Source: Acidobacteriota bacterium
GTDB lineage: Bacteria; Acidobacteriota; Holophagae; Acanthopleuribacterales; Acanthopleuribacteraceae
Direction: 5' to 3'
DNA: 34,154 nt
NCBI GenBank assembly: GCA_020439745.1
Contig: JAGQSC010000007.1
Location: 1 to 34,154 of the forward strand
Positions within the stretch are counted from its first letter, which is position 1, and every line of letters begins with the position of its first letter. The position numbers were made by a program, and so were the translations under genes. Below the pieces are notes generated by a model, which saw nothing but the letters and a program-made list of their open reading frames with translations, did no database searches and had not been told where the DNA came from. Shown piece after piece: positions 1-7,505 of the stretch.

Positions 1-126
1 AACTCAAAAAGAGCAGTTTTGACCCGCCACTTCAAGCATGAACTGCTTCCGTCGGGCTACGCCCTCCTCCACCAGTTCATGCTGAACCACATTAAGTGGA
101 ATTTACAGAAACGATGTTACACCCCC
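1..126 (+). mobile_element. Probable terminal segment of an IS256-type insertion sequence
   Basis: The stretch at 100-126 starts AATTTACAGAAA and ends in a run of C. Read outward, the end of the transposon at the right edge of the window (34054 down to 34028) gives the same 12 bases and matches 20 of 27 positions overall. At the right edge this end lies next to a transposase C-terminus, so 1-126 is read as the end of a related element lying mostly to the left of the window. A short frame ending in TGA at 18-20 could be its last codons, but that is too little to identify. The rest, up to the Fic operator near 216, shows no gene. Confidence 0.4.
26..101. repeat. Imperfect inverted repeat (large hairpin) near the left edge
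   Basis: TTCAAGCATGAACTG (31-45) pairs with CAGTTCATGCTGAA (73-86), leaving one unpaired A. CCACTT pairs again further out with AAGTGG near 96-101. The loop holds a small GGGC-TAC-GCCC hairpin (54-64). The bulged stem looks superficially like an integron attC site, but no GTTRRRY core box is visible. It may be a subterminal structure of the adjoining insertion element. Confidence 0.5.
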
Positions 127-215
127 ATGGCTGCAGGCTTTGGAATGGACGCCCATTCACACAAGCGTTGGCGACCGTAGTCAGCTATATATCTTCGCTC
201 GATCTTTTTCGGACT

Positions 216-267
216 CTTATTTTAGGATATGGGGTTATGTTAAAATAAGAACGAGCCTTATTTTAGG
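216..267 (+). promoter_or_regulatory. Operator-like repeats upstream of the Fic gene
   Basis: A 9-bp half-site CTTATTTTA occurs at 216-224, as its exact inverse TAAAATAAG at 241-249, and again directly at 257-265. The first and third copies share the longer 11-mer CTTATTTTAGG. The inverse copy contains TAAAAT, which could serve as a -10 element, so a bound protein would occlude the promoter. The Fic protein that follows has a C-terminal winged-helix segment, so autoregulation is a reasonable inference. Confidence 0.6.
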
Positions 268-282
268 TTCGAGGCAGGCAGG

Positions 283-1452
283 ATGAGGCGAAAACTTCAA
301 GGCCGGTACGTGAGTATTTCGACGGTGGGTGAGAGGGCCCAGGCCTTCGTGCCTGCGCCTTTACCGCCCCGTCCGCCGATCGAATGGACTCCGGAACTGC
401 GCGGCAAGTTTGATCAGGCGCTACTGGCGCTCGGACGGCTGGACAGCGTCTTGACCTTACTGCCGGACACTTCGCTGATCCTCTACATGTATGTTCGCAA
501 GGAGGCGGTACTCTCCTCCATGATCGAGGGAACCCAGTCTTCACTATCGGATCAGCTGTTGTTCGAGCTCGATCAGGTACCCGGCGTCCCGCTAGATGAC
601 GTTCGGGAGGTCAGTAACTATGTCGCGGCACTCGAACATGGTCTGCGCCTGCTTGAGCAAGGGTTGCCGCTGTCGCTACGCCTGTTCCGCGAGATTCACG
701 GCGTGCTGCTGAGCAAGGGCCGGGGTAGCGATCAGAGCCCGGGCGAATTTCGGCGAAGCCAGAACTGGATCGGCGGCACCCGGCCAGGCAATGCGGCCTT
801 TGTTCCGCCACCTGCCGAAGAGGTACTGGCGTGTATGAGCAAGCTGGAGCTGTTCCTACACGACCAACCCGAGCCGACACCGGTACTGCTTAAGGCGGCT
901 CTGGCCCATGTGCAGTTTGAAACCATCCACCCGTTTCTGGACGGTAACGGCCGTTTGGGGCGTCTGCTGATCGCACTTCTCCTGTGCGAACAGAAGGTGC
1001 TTCGGGAGCCGATGCTGTACCTCAGCCTCTACTTTAAGACGCACCGTCAGGTTTACTACGAGCTGCTCAACCAAGTGCGTATGACGGGTGACTGGGAAGC
1101 CTGGCTTGATTTCTTTGCCGAGGCCGTGATCGTGACCGCCACCCAGGCGGTGGAAACCGCGCAGCAGCTCCACGATCTGTCGAACCGGGACCGAGACAAG
1201 ATCCGCGGTCTCGGCCGGGCGTCGGCATCCGTCCTGCAGGTGCACCGAGCGCTGATGGAGCACCCCATCGCCACCTCAAGTTCGCTGGTGGAGAAGACCG
1301 GTATCACCCCGGCCACAGTCAACAAGTCGCTCAGTCACCTGGAACAATTGGGCATTGTCAAAGAGCTGACAGCCCAGAAACGCAACCGCCTGTTCAGCTA
1401 TGCGGGTTATATCGAGATCATGAATCGCGGAACGGAACCACCGGGAAGGTAG
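283..1452 (+). CDS. Fic-family protein adenylyltransferase with C-terminal winged helix
   Basis: This is a 389-residue Fic-domain protein, expected to transfer AMP from ATP to hydroxyl side chains of target proteins in the cytoplasm. The catalytic motif HPFLDGNGRLGR is at residues 216-227, with its histidine, acidic residue and both arginines intact. An N-terminal inhibitory motif S-x-x-x-E-G is at residues 78-83, the arrangement of class II Fic proteins such as Shewanella Fic, in which the glutamate blocks ATP until it is displaced. An N-terminal Fic_N-like region (about 1-110) precedes it. Residues about 318-372 look like a winged helix-turn-helix. ATG is preceded by AGGCAGG. The gene stands alone between the left insertion-element end and a repeat. 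Its base composition looks more GC-rich than nearby genes, which fits acquisition by transfer. The target is unknown. Confidence 0.9.
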   Translation: MRRKLQGRYVSISTVGERAQAFVPAPLPPRPPIEWTPELRGKFDQALLALGRLDSVLTLLPDTSLILYMYVRKEAVLSSMIEGTQSSLSDQLLFELDQVPGVPLDDVREVSNYVAALEHGLRLLEQGLPLSLRLFREIHGVLLSKGRGSDQSPGEFRRSQNWIGGTRPGNAAFVPPPAEEVLACMSKLELFLHDQPEPTPVLLKAALAHVQFETIHPFLDGNGRLGRLLIALLLCEQKVLREPMLYLSLYFKTHRQVYYELLNQVRMTGDWEAWLDFFAEAVIVTATQAVETAQQLHDLSNRDRDKIRGLGRASASVLQVHRALMEHPIATSSSLVEKTGITPATVNKSLSHLEQLGIVKELTAQKRNRLFSYAGYIEIMNRGTEPPGR

Positions 1453-1525
1453 GTGTTTGCTATAGACCCGTGAGTCGCTAATGGTTTAGCAATTTTTAAG
1501 AGTTACAGGATCGGGAGACATGAGG

Positions 1526-1624
1526 AACCCCGATGGGGTTATGTTTCGTAGTGATCCTATTCCACTGTAGGCCCACGTGCCTCGGTCCAACCACTGGTTA
1601 AGTGCCGCAGTCTCCATGGGATTG
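1526..1624 (+). repeat. R2 repeat, copy 1 (hairpin-rich intergenic element)
   Basis: This is about 100 bases that align with 6124-6230. It opens with the perfect hairpin AACCCC-GAT-GGGGTT (1526-1540). The later part contains GGTCCAACCACTGG and ends CATGGGATTG as in copy 2, but its stems are eroded: the CCAGTGG/CCACTGG stem of copy 2 has lost pairing here. It fills most of the gap between the Fic gene and the secreted protein gene. No coding signal is seen in 1453-1744. Confidence 0.65.
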
Positions 1625-1744
1625 TGTTGCGCGTTGGGGTCATCATGCGACAATGCGAATCGGGTTGCGTGTGCGGATGGTGCATCTGATAATAGGGTCG
1701 CGTTTTGCGCCGCACATCTACTCGATTCCTTGGGAGCATGCATC

Positions 1745-2689
1745 ATGAAGTTCATTAAGTTGGCAATACTTGTTGGCGTTCTTGCGATGCCGTTGTCGGC
1801 GCAGAACCTGATCGGCTGGATCAGCACCGGTGCCGGTCCGCAACTGAGCACGATTGATCCAACCGATGGGAGTGTGTCGTTCATCGGCGGCGGGCCGGTG
1901 GTCGGTACCACGGTTGGGCTACAGGGGATCACCGCAATTGATACCGCGGCCAACCGCTTCTTTTTTATCGGCATCCCGAGCATGTCCACCGCCAGCATCT
2001 ACACCGCGAATCTGGCAACGGGCGCACTGAGCGATGGACCCCACACCCTGAGTCAAACCAACCTTATGGGGATTCGCTATGACCAAACCGACGATGTGTT
2101 GTATGGCATGTTCATCGTGGCCGCAGGGAACCGCCAGGCGGGCACCATCGATCCGACCACAGGCGCGGTAACCTTGCTGGGTTCTCCCCTGGGTTCGATC
2201 GCCACGAACTTCGGTGGTGTGGCCATCGACGAAGCCAACAGTCTGCTCTTCTTTCGCGGGCTCGTTGGTACCTGGAACTTATATCGCGTGTCACAAGGGG
2301 CTGGCACTCAGACCAACGTGGCGCTCAATCCTGATCCGGGCAACTTCCTGGGCTGGGCCTACGATGCAGGGGAAACGACGTTGTTCGCCCTGTACAACCC
2401 CGGATCAAATCGTCAGCTGGGCACCGTGAATGTCTCCACCGGGGCGGTCACCGATATCGGTTCCGCTATCGCCGTGGCGTCCAGCCCCGCAATCACGGCG
2501 TTCGATGCGGATGGGAACCGTTACTTCTTCATTGCCACACCGACGGTAGGTAACCTGAGCATCTTCACCGTGAACACGGGGACCGGGGCGGCGACCAGTC
2601 AGGAACTTCCGGTGGGGACGAATGTGATCACCATGGAATACGATCCGGGCAGTTTGCCCGTGGAGTTGACTTCGTACGAAGTGTATTGA
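1745..2689 (+). CDS. Secreted propeller-like repeat protein ending in a PVEL motif
   Basis: This is a 314-residue exported protein of unknown function. The N-terminus MKFIKLAILVGVLAMPLSA is a clear signal peptide with probable cleavage before QN. The mature part is built from recurring blocks such as STIDPTDGSV, GTIDPTTGAV and GTVNVSTGAV, each followed by a GxxAxD segment and an aromatic strand (NRFFFIG, NSLLFFRG, NRYFFIA). This is the pattern of a beta-propeller or NHL-like fold. The chain ends LPVELTSYEVY-stop, a tail shared with two other secreted proteins in this window (20518-21132 and the pseudogene at 4432-4983). ATG at 1745 has GGGAG eight bases upstream; an earlier in-frame ATG at 1577 lies in the R2 repeat and lacks a signal peptide, so it was not used. 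Confidence 0.8.
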   Translation: MKFIKLAILVGVLAMPLSAQNLIGWISTGAGPQLSTIDPTDGSVSFIGGGPVVGTTVGLQGITAIDTAANRFFFIGIPSMSTASIYTANLATGALSDGPHTLSQTNLMGIRYDQTDDVLYGMFIVAAGNRQAGTIDPTTGAVTLLGSPLGSIATNFGGVAIDEANSLLFFRGLVGTWNLYRVSQGAGTQTNVALNPDPGNFLGWAYDAGETTLFALYNPGSNRQLGTVNVSTGAVTDIGSAIAVASSPAITAFDADGNRYFFIATPTVGNLSIFTVNTGTGAATSQELPVGTNVITMEYDPGSLPVELTSYEVY

Positions 2690-2728
2690 GCGAGCGTCGC
2701 GAATCGTTCATGTTTTGCGGCAATTAAT

Positions 2729-2972
2729 GGCTCCGCGCTTTCAGCGCTTGGGCTGTAAATAACCTGGACCTAGGGTCTTCGGTGCTTCGCAGATCTCGAC
2801 CCTGAGCTATTGAGGGCTTGGCCTTTGGCCTAAATGGGGCAAAGGGTTTTCGAATAGCAATGGCGGGGTGTTTACGGTCGCCCTTACGGGCTGATGGTGA
2901 TTGGGGATCGGTTACCCAGGGTTCCTCGCCTTGCTCGTCACCCTGGGCTTTGGACGGGCTGCCCTTACGGGC
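2729..2972 (+). repeat. R1 repeat, copy 1 (array of small hairpins)
   Basis: This copy is about 245 bases and shares most of its sequence with 4172-4410 and 8201-8544. Its hairpins, in order, are GCGCT-TTC-AGCGC (2735-2747), GGCC-TTT-GGCC (around 2820), GCCC-TTA-CGGGC (2880-2891), a 7-bp stem CCCAGGG/CCCTGGG (2915-2921 with 2941-2947), and a second GCCC-TTA-CGGGC (2961-2972). It occupies most of the gene-free gap 2690-3088. Short open frames in it are not conserved between copies and are not considered genes. Confidence 0.8.
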
Positions 2973-3088
2973 AATGATGGCGGCGATTGATATTGGGAGC
3001 CACATGGGGGATGGAGAAAAGCGGTGTTGGATATAACAAGTATGGTTACCAGAGACAAATTAACGTAACGTGGCCCCTGGTTCACCAT

Positions 3089-3904
3089 TCATGGAAAATT
3101 GACTCGCCAGACTTTTTTCTTTGGATTAAGCGGTGACTTTACATAATGAACAGGAATACGTTCGTCGGCATTTCTTCCAACTGTGTCTCCCTCTGGCAAT
3201 GGCTCACCCCGCAAGGCGAGATAGGCGAGCATGTCATAAGCTGTTTCTAGCGCCTCGTTCTCGGAGTTTTCGCCTGCCACCAGCAAGAGATCAGGCAGAT
3301 TGAGCTGCTCCATTCCCAAGCTGAGCACACTCAACCGGCCATCGGTTTCACGAGCGATGCTGATTCCAGACCACAACATCATCTTCGGTGTCACCCCTTC
3401 CTCGGCAGCAACGGACACGAAGAAATCTGAATCGTGGGTAGCGCCCGCATGACCCCAGTAGACGCCCACTGCGGGCGATGCCTTTATGACGGCTGCCAGA
3501 AGAGCCGTGAATCGCGACAGTCTGTCGATAGGTTTGGATTCAACAGTTCCATGAAATGTGACCATCAGATGGGCGTTATGGGTAGGGAGCGCCCAGTTGT
3601 TTCTGAATCTTGAAAGACTGAACTGAACACTATACTCGGCTTCTTCGTTGGGTACTGGAGCGGGAATCAACATCACAAAAGACTTCTCACCCGTACTCAT
3701 TTCAAGGGTAAGCACTTGTTTGTGTTCGTCTTTTTCGCTCGTTTTCAGGACGAGCTCAGACGAAGCGTATTGTCGATACGCGTTCTCCAGCGTTTCTGCA
3801 ACAGGAAGCGCCACGTTGGACAGCAATACGAACGCGTGATTGATCGGTGCATTTTCTTGCCTGCTCGCGTCTTTCTTGCCAAAGAGCCTACCTAGAATAC
3901 CCAC
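3089..3904 (-). CDS. DUF4261 domain-containing protein
   Basis: This is a 271-residue soluble protein. Residues of the type A-V-G-V-Y-W-G followed by a D-S-D-F-F segment, an M-L-W-S-G-I strand and a late alanine/leucine-rich helix are typical of the DUF4261 family, whose biochemical role is not established. No signal peptide or membrane segment is present. The chosen start is GTG at 3904, giving an N-terminus VGILGRLFGKK with GGGG six bases upstream. A longer reading from TTG at 3955 adds an unlikely hydrophobic leader. The gene is isolated, with repeat R1 copies on both sides. Confidence 0.7.
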   Translation of the reverse strand: MGILGRLFGKKDASRQENAPINHAFVLLSNVALPVAETLENAYRQYASSELVLKTSEKDEHKQVLTLEMSTGEKSFVMLIPAPVPNEEAEYSVQFSLSRFRNNWALPTHNAHLMVTFHGTVESKPIDRLSRFTALLAAVIKASPAVGVYWGHAGATHDSDFFVSVAAEEGVTPKMMLWSGISIARETDGRLSVLSLGMEQLNLPDLLLVAGENSENEALETAYDMLAYLALRGEPLPEGDTVGRNADERIPVHYVKSPLNPKKKVWRVNFP

Positions 3905-4171
3905 TTCACGCCCCAGTAAATTTGAAGATGCTAGCACAGCAGACAGCACAAACAACGCGTCAAATTTGGGGGCAGGTGAGCAGGGTCCCCCTGTGCGCGT
4001 TTCAAAAGGTCAAAGACCCTATATGCGAAATCACTGCACAGGAGAACCACTCATAAGTCTAGCGGAATTGATCTGCATCTGAAAACCAGAACGCTTTAGG
4101 TAGGTAGCATTTCACCAGTCGCTTCGATGTCTACCCGCCGCGATAGCCACCGTGATCGCCTGCCGTGGTGT

Positions 4172-4410
4172 GGCTTCGCGCTTTCAGCGCTTGGGTCGTA
4201 AATGCTTTGGACCTAGGGTCTTCGGTCTGCTTCGCAGATCTCGACCCCAGGCTATTGAGGGCTTGGCCTTTGGCCAAAATGGGGGCTTTGGTGTGCCAAT
4301 GCCGATGGTGGGGTGCTACACGGTCGCCCTGACGAGCTGAAGATGATTGGGGGGATACCCATGGGGTTCCTCGCGTTGCTCGTCACCCTGCACGAGCTGC
4401 ACTGCCGGGT
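4172..4410 (+). repeat. R1 repeat, copy 2
   Basis: This copy is collinear with copy 1 and in the same orientation. It keeps GCGCT-TTC-AGCGC, a TCTGC-TTC-GCAGA hairpin nested in GGTC/GACC, and GGCC-TTT-GGCC, but its right half is eroded: the CCCAGGG/CCCTGGG stem and the final GCCC/GGGC hairpin are no longer complete. The gene-free gap 3905-4431 otherwise holds a G-run/C-run inverted repeat near 3968-3991 and no recognisable gene. Confidence 0.75.
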
Positions 4411-4431
4411 AAATTGGCTGGATTGAGTTGT

Positions 4432-4983
4432 CTACTTGACGTCGAACGACATCAGTTCAACAGGTACATTCGGCCCGGATACACGGATCAACATATTGCC
4501 GTTGATGCCTCCGGTAAACCGAAAATACCCGGTTCCTGCTGCCGGATTAGTGACTTGAAATATGTGTTCAGAAACCGCTGTAACGTCTTCACGCGTCTAA
4601 CCCGCTCCATTGCCACCACCGGCTCCAATATCGACGGCCAAATAGAAGTCGCCGCCTGTCCAAGATCGAGTCACACTGCGGGTGACAAACCCATCTGCTG
4701 TCGTCGAAAGACCACTGACGGTGAAATGATTCGCACCCGATAGGGTAGAACCAGACAGCGTATCCCAGAATCGAAACTGCCTCACAGTTGAGGTTGTGGC
4801 ATCGAGGTAAAAAGTGATCTGCGTAAAACTTCCAGTTGCTGGAAGTGCGCCGCCCGTAGAGTTATTGGTAAATGCATTGCCATAGGCATAACCCGTAGAA
4901 AGGGAGGTTGTCCTCGCGGGATTTGTGGGATAAGCGTCGTATGTGATTGACTGGGCCAAAAGGCCACACCCACTCGCGAACAT
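4432..4983 (-). pseudogene. Broken secreted-protein gene with C-terminal PVEL motif
   Basis: The minus-strand frame encodes a secreted beta-rich domain (SITYDAYPTNPARTTSLSTG and onward to SWTGGDFYLAVDIGAGGG) interrupted by an in-frame TAG at 4597-4599. The same frame then continues for 55 codons (TREDVTAVSEHIFQVTNPAA, later GYFRFTGG) and ends NVPVELMSFDVK-stop at 4432. The 5' side begins within a signal peptide (MFASGCGLLAQ), so the true start is lost where the sequence runs into the sulfatase remnant at 4984. The gene is thus damaged twice. The PVEL tail matches those of 1745-2689 and 20518-21132. Its function cannot be assigned. Confidence 0.75.
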
Positions 4984-5797
4984 GAAAAAAGAGCATGGAA
5001 TGGGTGAGCTCGTTGTGCTCAAGCATGCCCTCTCCGTGATCTCCCACCACCACAATCAGTGTGTTGTCGTAGAGATTGTGTTTCTGCAAATGGTCTATCA
5101 GTTGACCCAAGCATTCGTCTGCGTATGCAATTTCGCCTTCGTACGGTCTGTCGGCATATTCTACTGAGTAGGGATGAGGCGCCTCGTACGGGCGGTGAGG
5201 ATCGAATTAGTGGGCCCAAAGAAAGAACGGCGCATCGTCCCGATCCTCAAGCCAACGCAACAACGGCTCGTTTACCTGAGCCGCCTTGCGTTCATTAAAG
5301 TAAAGGTTCCGTCGAATAAAGTCATCATGAGTCTCAGGTCCTTGCGGCTCGATTTGGTCATCGTACAGGTCAAATCCCTGATCCAACCCAAAACGTCGCA
5401 TCAGCGGGAAGGCTCCGATTGACGCGGCGGTCGAATACCCCAAAGCCTGTAATCGTTCCGCCAATGTGACATGCACGTCATCCAGGACGAACATCCCGTT
5501 ATCGCGGACCCCATGAGCAAAGGGCACCTTACCCGTCATGATCGATGAGTGAGAGGGAGCCGTAATGGGAATCGGCGACATGGCCATTTCAAACAGAACA
5601 CCCTCATTTGCCAATCGATCCAGGTTGGGTGTTGCGATCATGGTATTTCCGTAACAGCCAAGCCGGTCGGCGCGCGTCGTATCAAACGACACAATCAAAA
5701 TGTTGGGTCTTGCCAACGAGACTCGGTCGCTGCAACCAGCGAACCAGAACAGAAAAACGGATAGGATTCCGACAAGAATGGCGCTTAGACGCTTCAT
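4984..5797 (-). pseudogene. Truncated lipoprotein sulfatase-like pseudogene
   Basis: The frame starts MKRLSAILVGILSVFLFWFAGC, a lipoprotein signal with lipobox FAGC. The alkaline-phosphatase superfamily core follows: RPNILIVSFDTTRADRLGCY with its metal-binding aspartate, then the nucleophile region PITAPSHSSIMTG, where a threonine occupies the usual Cys/Ser position. At 5207-5209 a TAA replaces the tyrosine expected in the family motif H-Y-F-D-P-H; FDPHRPYEAP follows in the same frame. The reading continues through DTLIVVVGDHGEGMLEHNEL, which carries the second metal site. Homology stops near 4985 at the junction with the secreted-protein remnant, so the C-terminal third is gone. The intact reading to the stop is only 196 residues. 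One base restored at 5207 would reopen the frame but not recover the missing end. Confidence 0.85.
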
Positions 5798-5911
5798 GAG
5801 ACTCACACTCGGCAACTGCGTTAGGGATTCTACAAGATACACTAAGTACCAGCAATCCGACGATACCCGGGCGAACTGCACTCAAAGTCCTGTTTCTCAA
5901 CAACCCAGACT

Positions 5912-5978
5912 TCAGTTCATCAGGTCTGCACGGTTGCGGATTGCCATGATGGTGGCGAGCATGTTGGCGACAAGTTTC
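5912..5978 (-). pseudogene. 67-bp copy of the thioesterase 3' end
   Basis: This segment matches 6893-6959, the last 22 codons of the thioesterase gene including its TGA stop, with only three differences. Read on the minus strand it gives KLVANMLATIMAIRNRADLMN-stop. Similarity stops sharply on both sides. It is a fragment of a duplicated or converted copy and is not a gene. The rest of 5798-6299 holds repeat R2 copy 2 and short inverted repeats, with no gene seen. Confidence 0.85.
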
Positions 5979-6123
5979 AGCATGAACATACACATGCACA
6001 AGACTCATGGCCCATATTACCCTGGCTGTATGCAATCAGTCGCCCGCCGCTTCGCTCTGGGCTCTGTTATCTTGTTCGGCTACCCACCCCTCCCTGCGGT
6101 CGGGGTGGGCTGCCGGGTCAATC

Positions 6124-6230
6124 GGCCTACGGCCTCCGATGGGGTTCTGTTTCTCTGTGATTTGGTTCCAGTGGTAGGCCCGCTACGCGGTCCAACCACT
6201 GGCTAGGTGCCGCAATCCCGATGGGATTGA
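6124..6230 (+). repeat. R2 repeat, copy 2 (hairpin array)
   Basis: This is the better-preserved R2 copy. Its hairpins, in order, are GGCC-TAC-GGCC (6124-6134), a 7-bp stem CCAGTGG/CCACTGG (6168-6174 with 6196-6202) enclosing CCGC-TAC-GCGG (6180-6190), and AATCCC-GAT-GGGATT (6214-6228). It aligns with copy 1 at 1526-1624 in the same orientation. Loops are mainly TAC or GAT. Confidence 0.7.
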
Positions 6231-6299
6231 TGCCTAGCCCAAGCATTTCATTTCCAGGCTGACAATCGAAAAACTTGGGTCGTCGCCTTCCCCGCCTTA

Positions 6300-6869
6300 T
6301 CATGCTTCATCGATTGATTTGGCCAGCCGCCAGAGATTGATGCCGAACCCGATGAAAGCCAGTCCAGCGATTCTGGCAAGCAATTTATTGGTTCCCAGCC
6401 ACATGGCCACAAGCGGCATGAATGCGGCCGCAATCAGCAGAAAGGCAGGCCAGCGCCACAGGAGGCGGGCACGAAGTGAGGCTATGCCGTAGGCGGGCAA
6501 GCCCAACATATAGGCGACCCCACTGATGGCGCCAATCACAAAAGTGCCGCCTGATGATTCGATCAACTTGCGGTCCAGGCCGGGTGCCACTCCCGACAAC
6601 CGGGCAATGTCGGCAAATACGAAAGGGATGAAAAGGAAGGTAGCACCAAGCATGGCAAACCATCCAAACAAACCCAGCCATCCGGTCTGTCGGCTCTGAA
6701 ACGCGAAGAGCCCGGTCAACCCAAATCCGGACAGAACATAGCCAGCCATGGCAAACGACGCACCGATCAGCGAATCCCGCTGGGCATTCAGGGTCCAACC
6801 GCTGATCAGCAGAACACCTGAAAGCAGGAGCGCCAGGGCTGAAGCCTGGACCTGGAATTTTTGTATCAA
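6300..6869 (-). CDS. Polytopic membrane protein of unknown function
   Basis: This is a hydrophobic protein of 189 residues with about five to six membrane segments, for example ALALLLSGVLLISGW, SFAMAGYVLSGFGLTGLFAF, GWFAMLGATFLFIPFVF, GTFVIGAISGVAYMLGLPAY and PAFLLIAAAFMPLVAMWLG. No catalytic motif or known family was recognised. A GTG-initiated reading from 6884 is possible, but its first codons GTG-AGG-AGG contain a perfect ribosome binding site AGGAGG placed six bases before TTG at 6869, so TTG is taken as the start. It lies a few bases downstream of the thioesterase gene and is probably co-transcribed with it. Confidence 0.65.
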   Translation of the reverse strand: MIQKFQVQASALALLLSGVLLISGWTLNAQRDSLIGASFAMAGYVLSGFGLTGLFAFQSRQTGWLGLFGWFAMLGATFLFIPFVFADIARLSGVAPGLDRKLIESSGGTFVIGAISGVAYMLGLPAYGIASLRARLLWRWPAFLLIAAAFMPLVAMWLGTNKLLARIAGLAFIGFGINLWRLAKSIDEA

Positions 6870-6892
6870 TGCGAACCTCCTCACCTTGGCTA

Positions 6893-7348
6893 TCAGTTCT
6901 TCAGGTCTGCGCGGTTGCGGATTGCCATGATGGTGGCGAGCATGGTGGCGACAAGTTTCTCTTTACCGTCTGCGACAGCGAATACATCGCCAGTACAAAC
7001 CGTGATCGTACGCCCAGGCTTCGCGACACGGCCCCGAGCAATCATGTAGTCGCCTTTTGCTGGAGAAACCAGATTGACTTTGTACTCAACGGTCAGAACA
7101 GCCGCGTCGGTAGGCATAAGCGAGTAAGCCGCAAATCCACATGCGCTATCCAAGATCGTTGTCACCACGCCTGCGTGAAGGAACCCGTTTTGTTGCGTCA
7201 ATTCGGGGTTGAATGGCATCTGGATCTCCACCTCGCCAGGAGCAACTTTTGTCATCTCGGCTTTGAACACATGCATGACATTTTGGCCTGCAAACCCTGC
7301 ACGAACGCGCGTCTCGAAATCCGCGTCTTGCACTTCGAACATCGTCAT
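6893..7348 (-). CDS. PaaI-like hotdog-fold thioesterase
   Basis: This is a 151-residue cytoplasmic protein of the PaaI/YbgC-type hotdog superfamily, expected to hydrolyse acyl-CoA thioesters. The diagnostic segment QQNGFLHAGVVTTILDSACG (about residues 52-71) carries the H-x-G and the catalytic-type aspartate at residue 67. A second strand region VEYKVNLVSPAKGDYMIARG follows, as is usual in the family. The substrate is not evident. ATG at 7348 is used; a second ATG lies two codons on. The membrane-protein gene follows immediately. A 67-bp copy of its 3' end lies about 0.9 kb away at 5912-5978. Confidence 0.8.
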   Translation of the reverse strand: MTMFEVQDADFETRVRAGFAGQNVMHVFKAEMTKVAPGEVEIQMPFNPELTQQNGFLHAGVVTTILDSACGFAAYSLMPTDAAVLTVEYKVNLVSPAKGDYMIARGRVAKPGRTITVCTGDVFAVADGKEKLVATMLATIMAIRNRADLKN

Positions 7349-7471
7349 CTTTGCTCACTCACTTTCTTAGCTGCCCGACTCGTTGAATGCGGTTGTCAAT
7401 ACTCACACGTACACAATGATAGAGGGTATGTTTTCGAGCGCCAACGTGGAGGGCCGCAGAAAGGCACAGAT

Positions 7472-7505
7472 TTGACATACGTACGGCATTGCCGTATATT
7501 GGGTC
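7472..7505 (+). promoter_or_regulatory. Promoter with overlapping palindromic operator for the toxin-antitoxin locus
   Basis: TTGACA (7472-7477), a 17-base spacer and TATATT (7495-7500) form a near-consensus sigma-70 promoter. A perfect palindrome TACGGCA-T-TGCCGTA (7482-7496) lies in the spacer and touches the -10. It suits repression by the helix-turn-helix antitoxin encoded downstream. Transcription would begin about 7506-7507, at the toxin ATG itself, implying a leaderless transcript; no ribosome binding site precedes that ATG. Confidence 0.75.

Noticed and set aside
26-101. Integron attC site before a Fic gene cassette
   Set aside because: The fold is suggestive but no GTTRRRY/RYYYAAC boxes are visible and no integrase or second attC is in the window.
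2660-2689. Full type IX secretion system sorting domain
   Set aside because: The PVEL stretch resembles the linker before such domains, but the proteins end within a few residues, so the known domain itself is absent.
3956-4082. Short plus-strand frames between the DUF4261 gene and R1 copy 2
   Set aside because: They lack ribosome binding sites and homology and run antisense into the DUF4261 gene.
5700-6206. 168-residue plus-strand frame across the sulfatase 5' end and repeats
   Set aside because: It runs through the antisense of the sulfatase signal peptide, the thioesterase fragment and R2; no homology and low-complexity composition.
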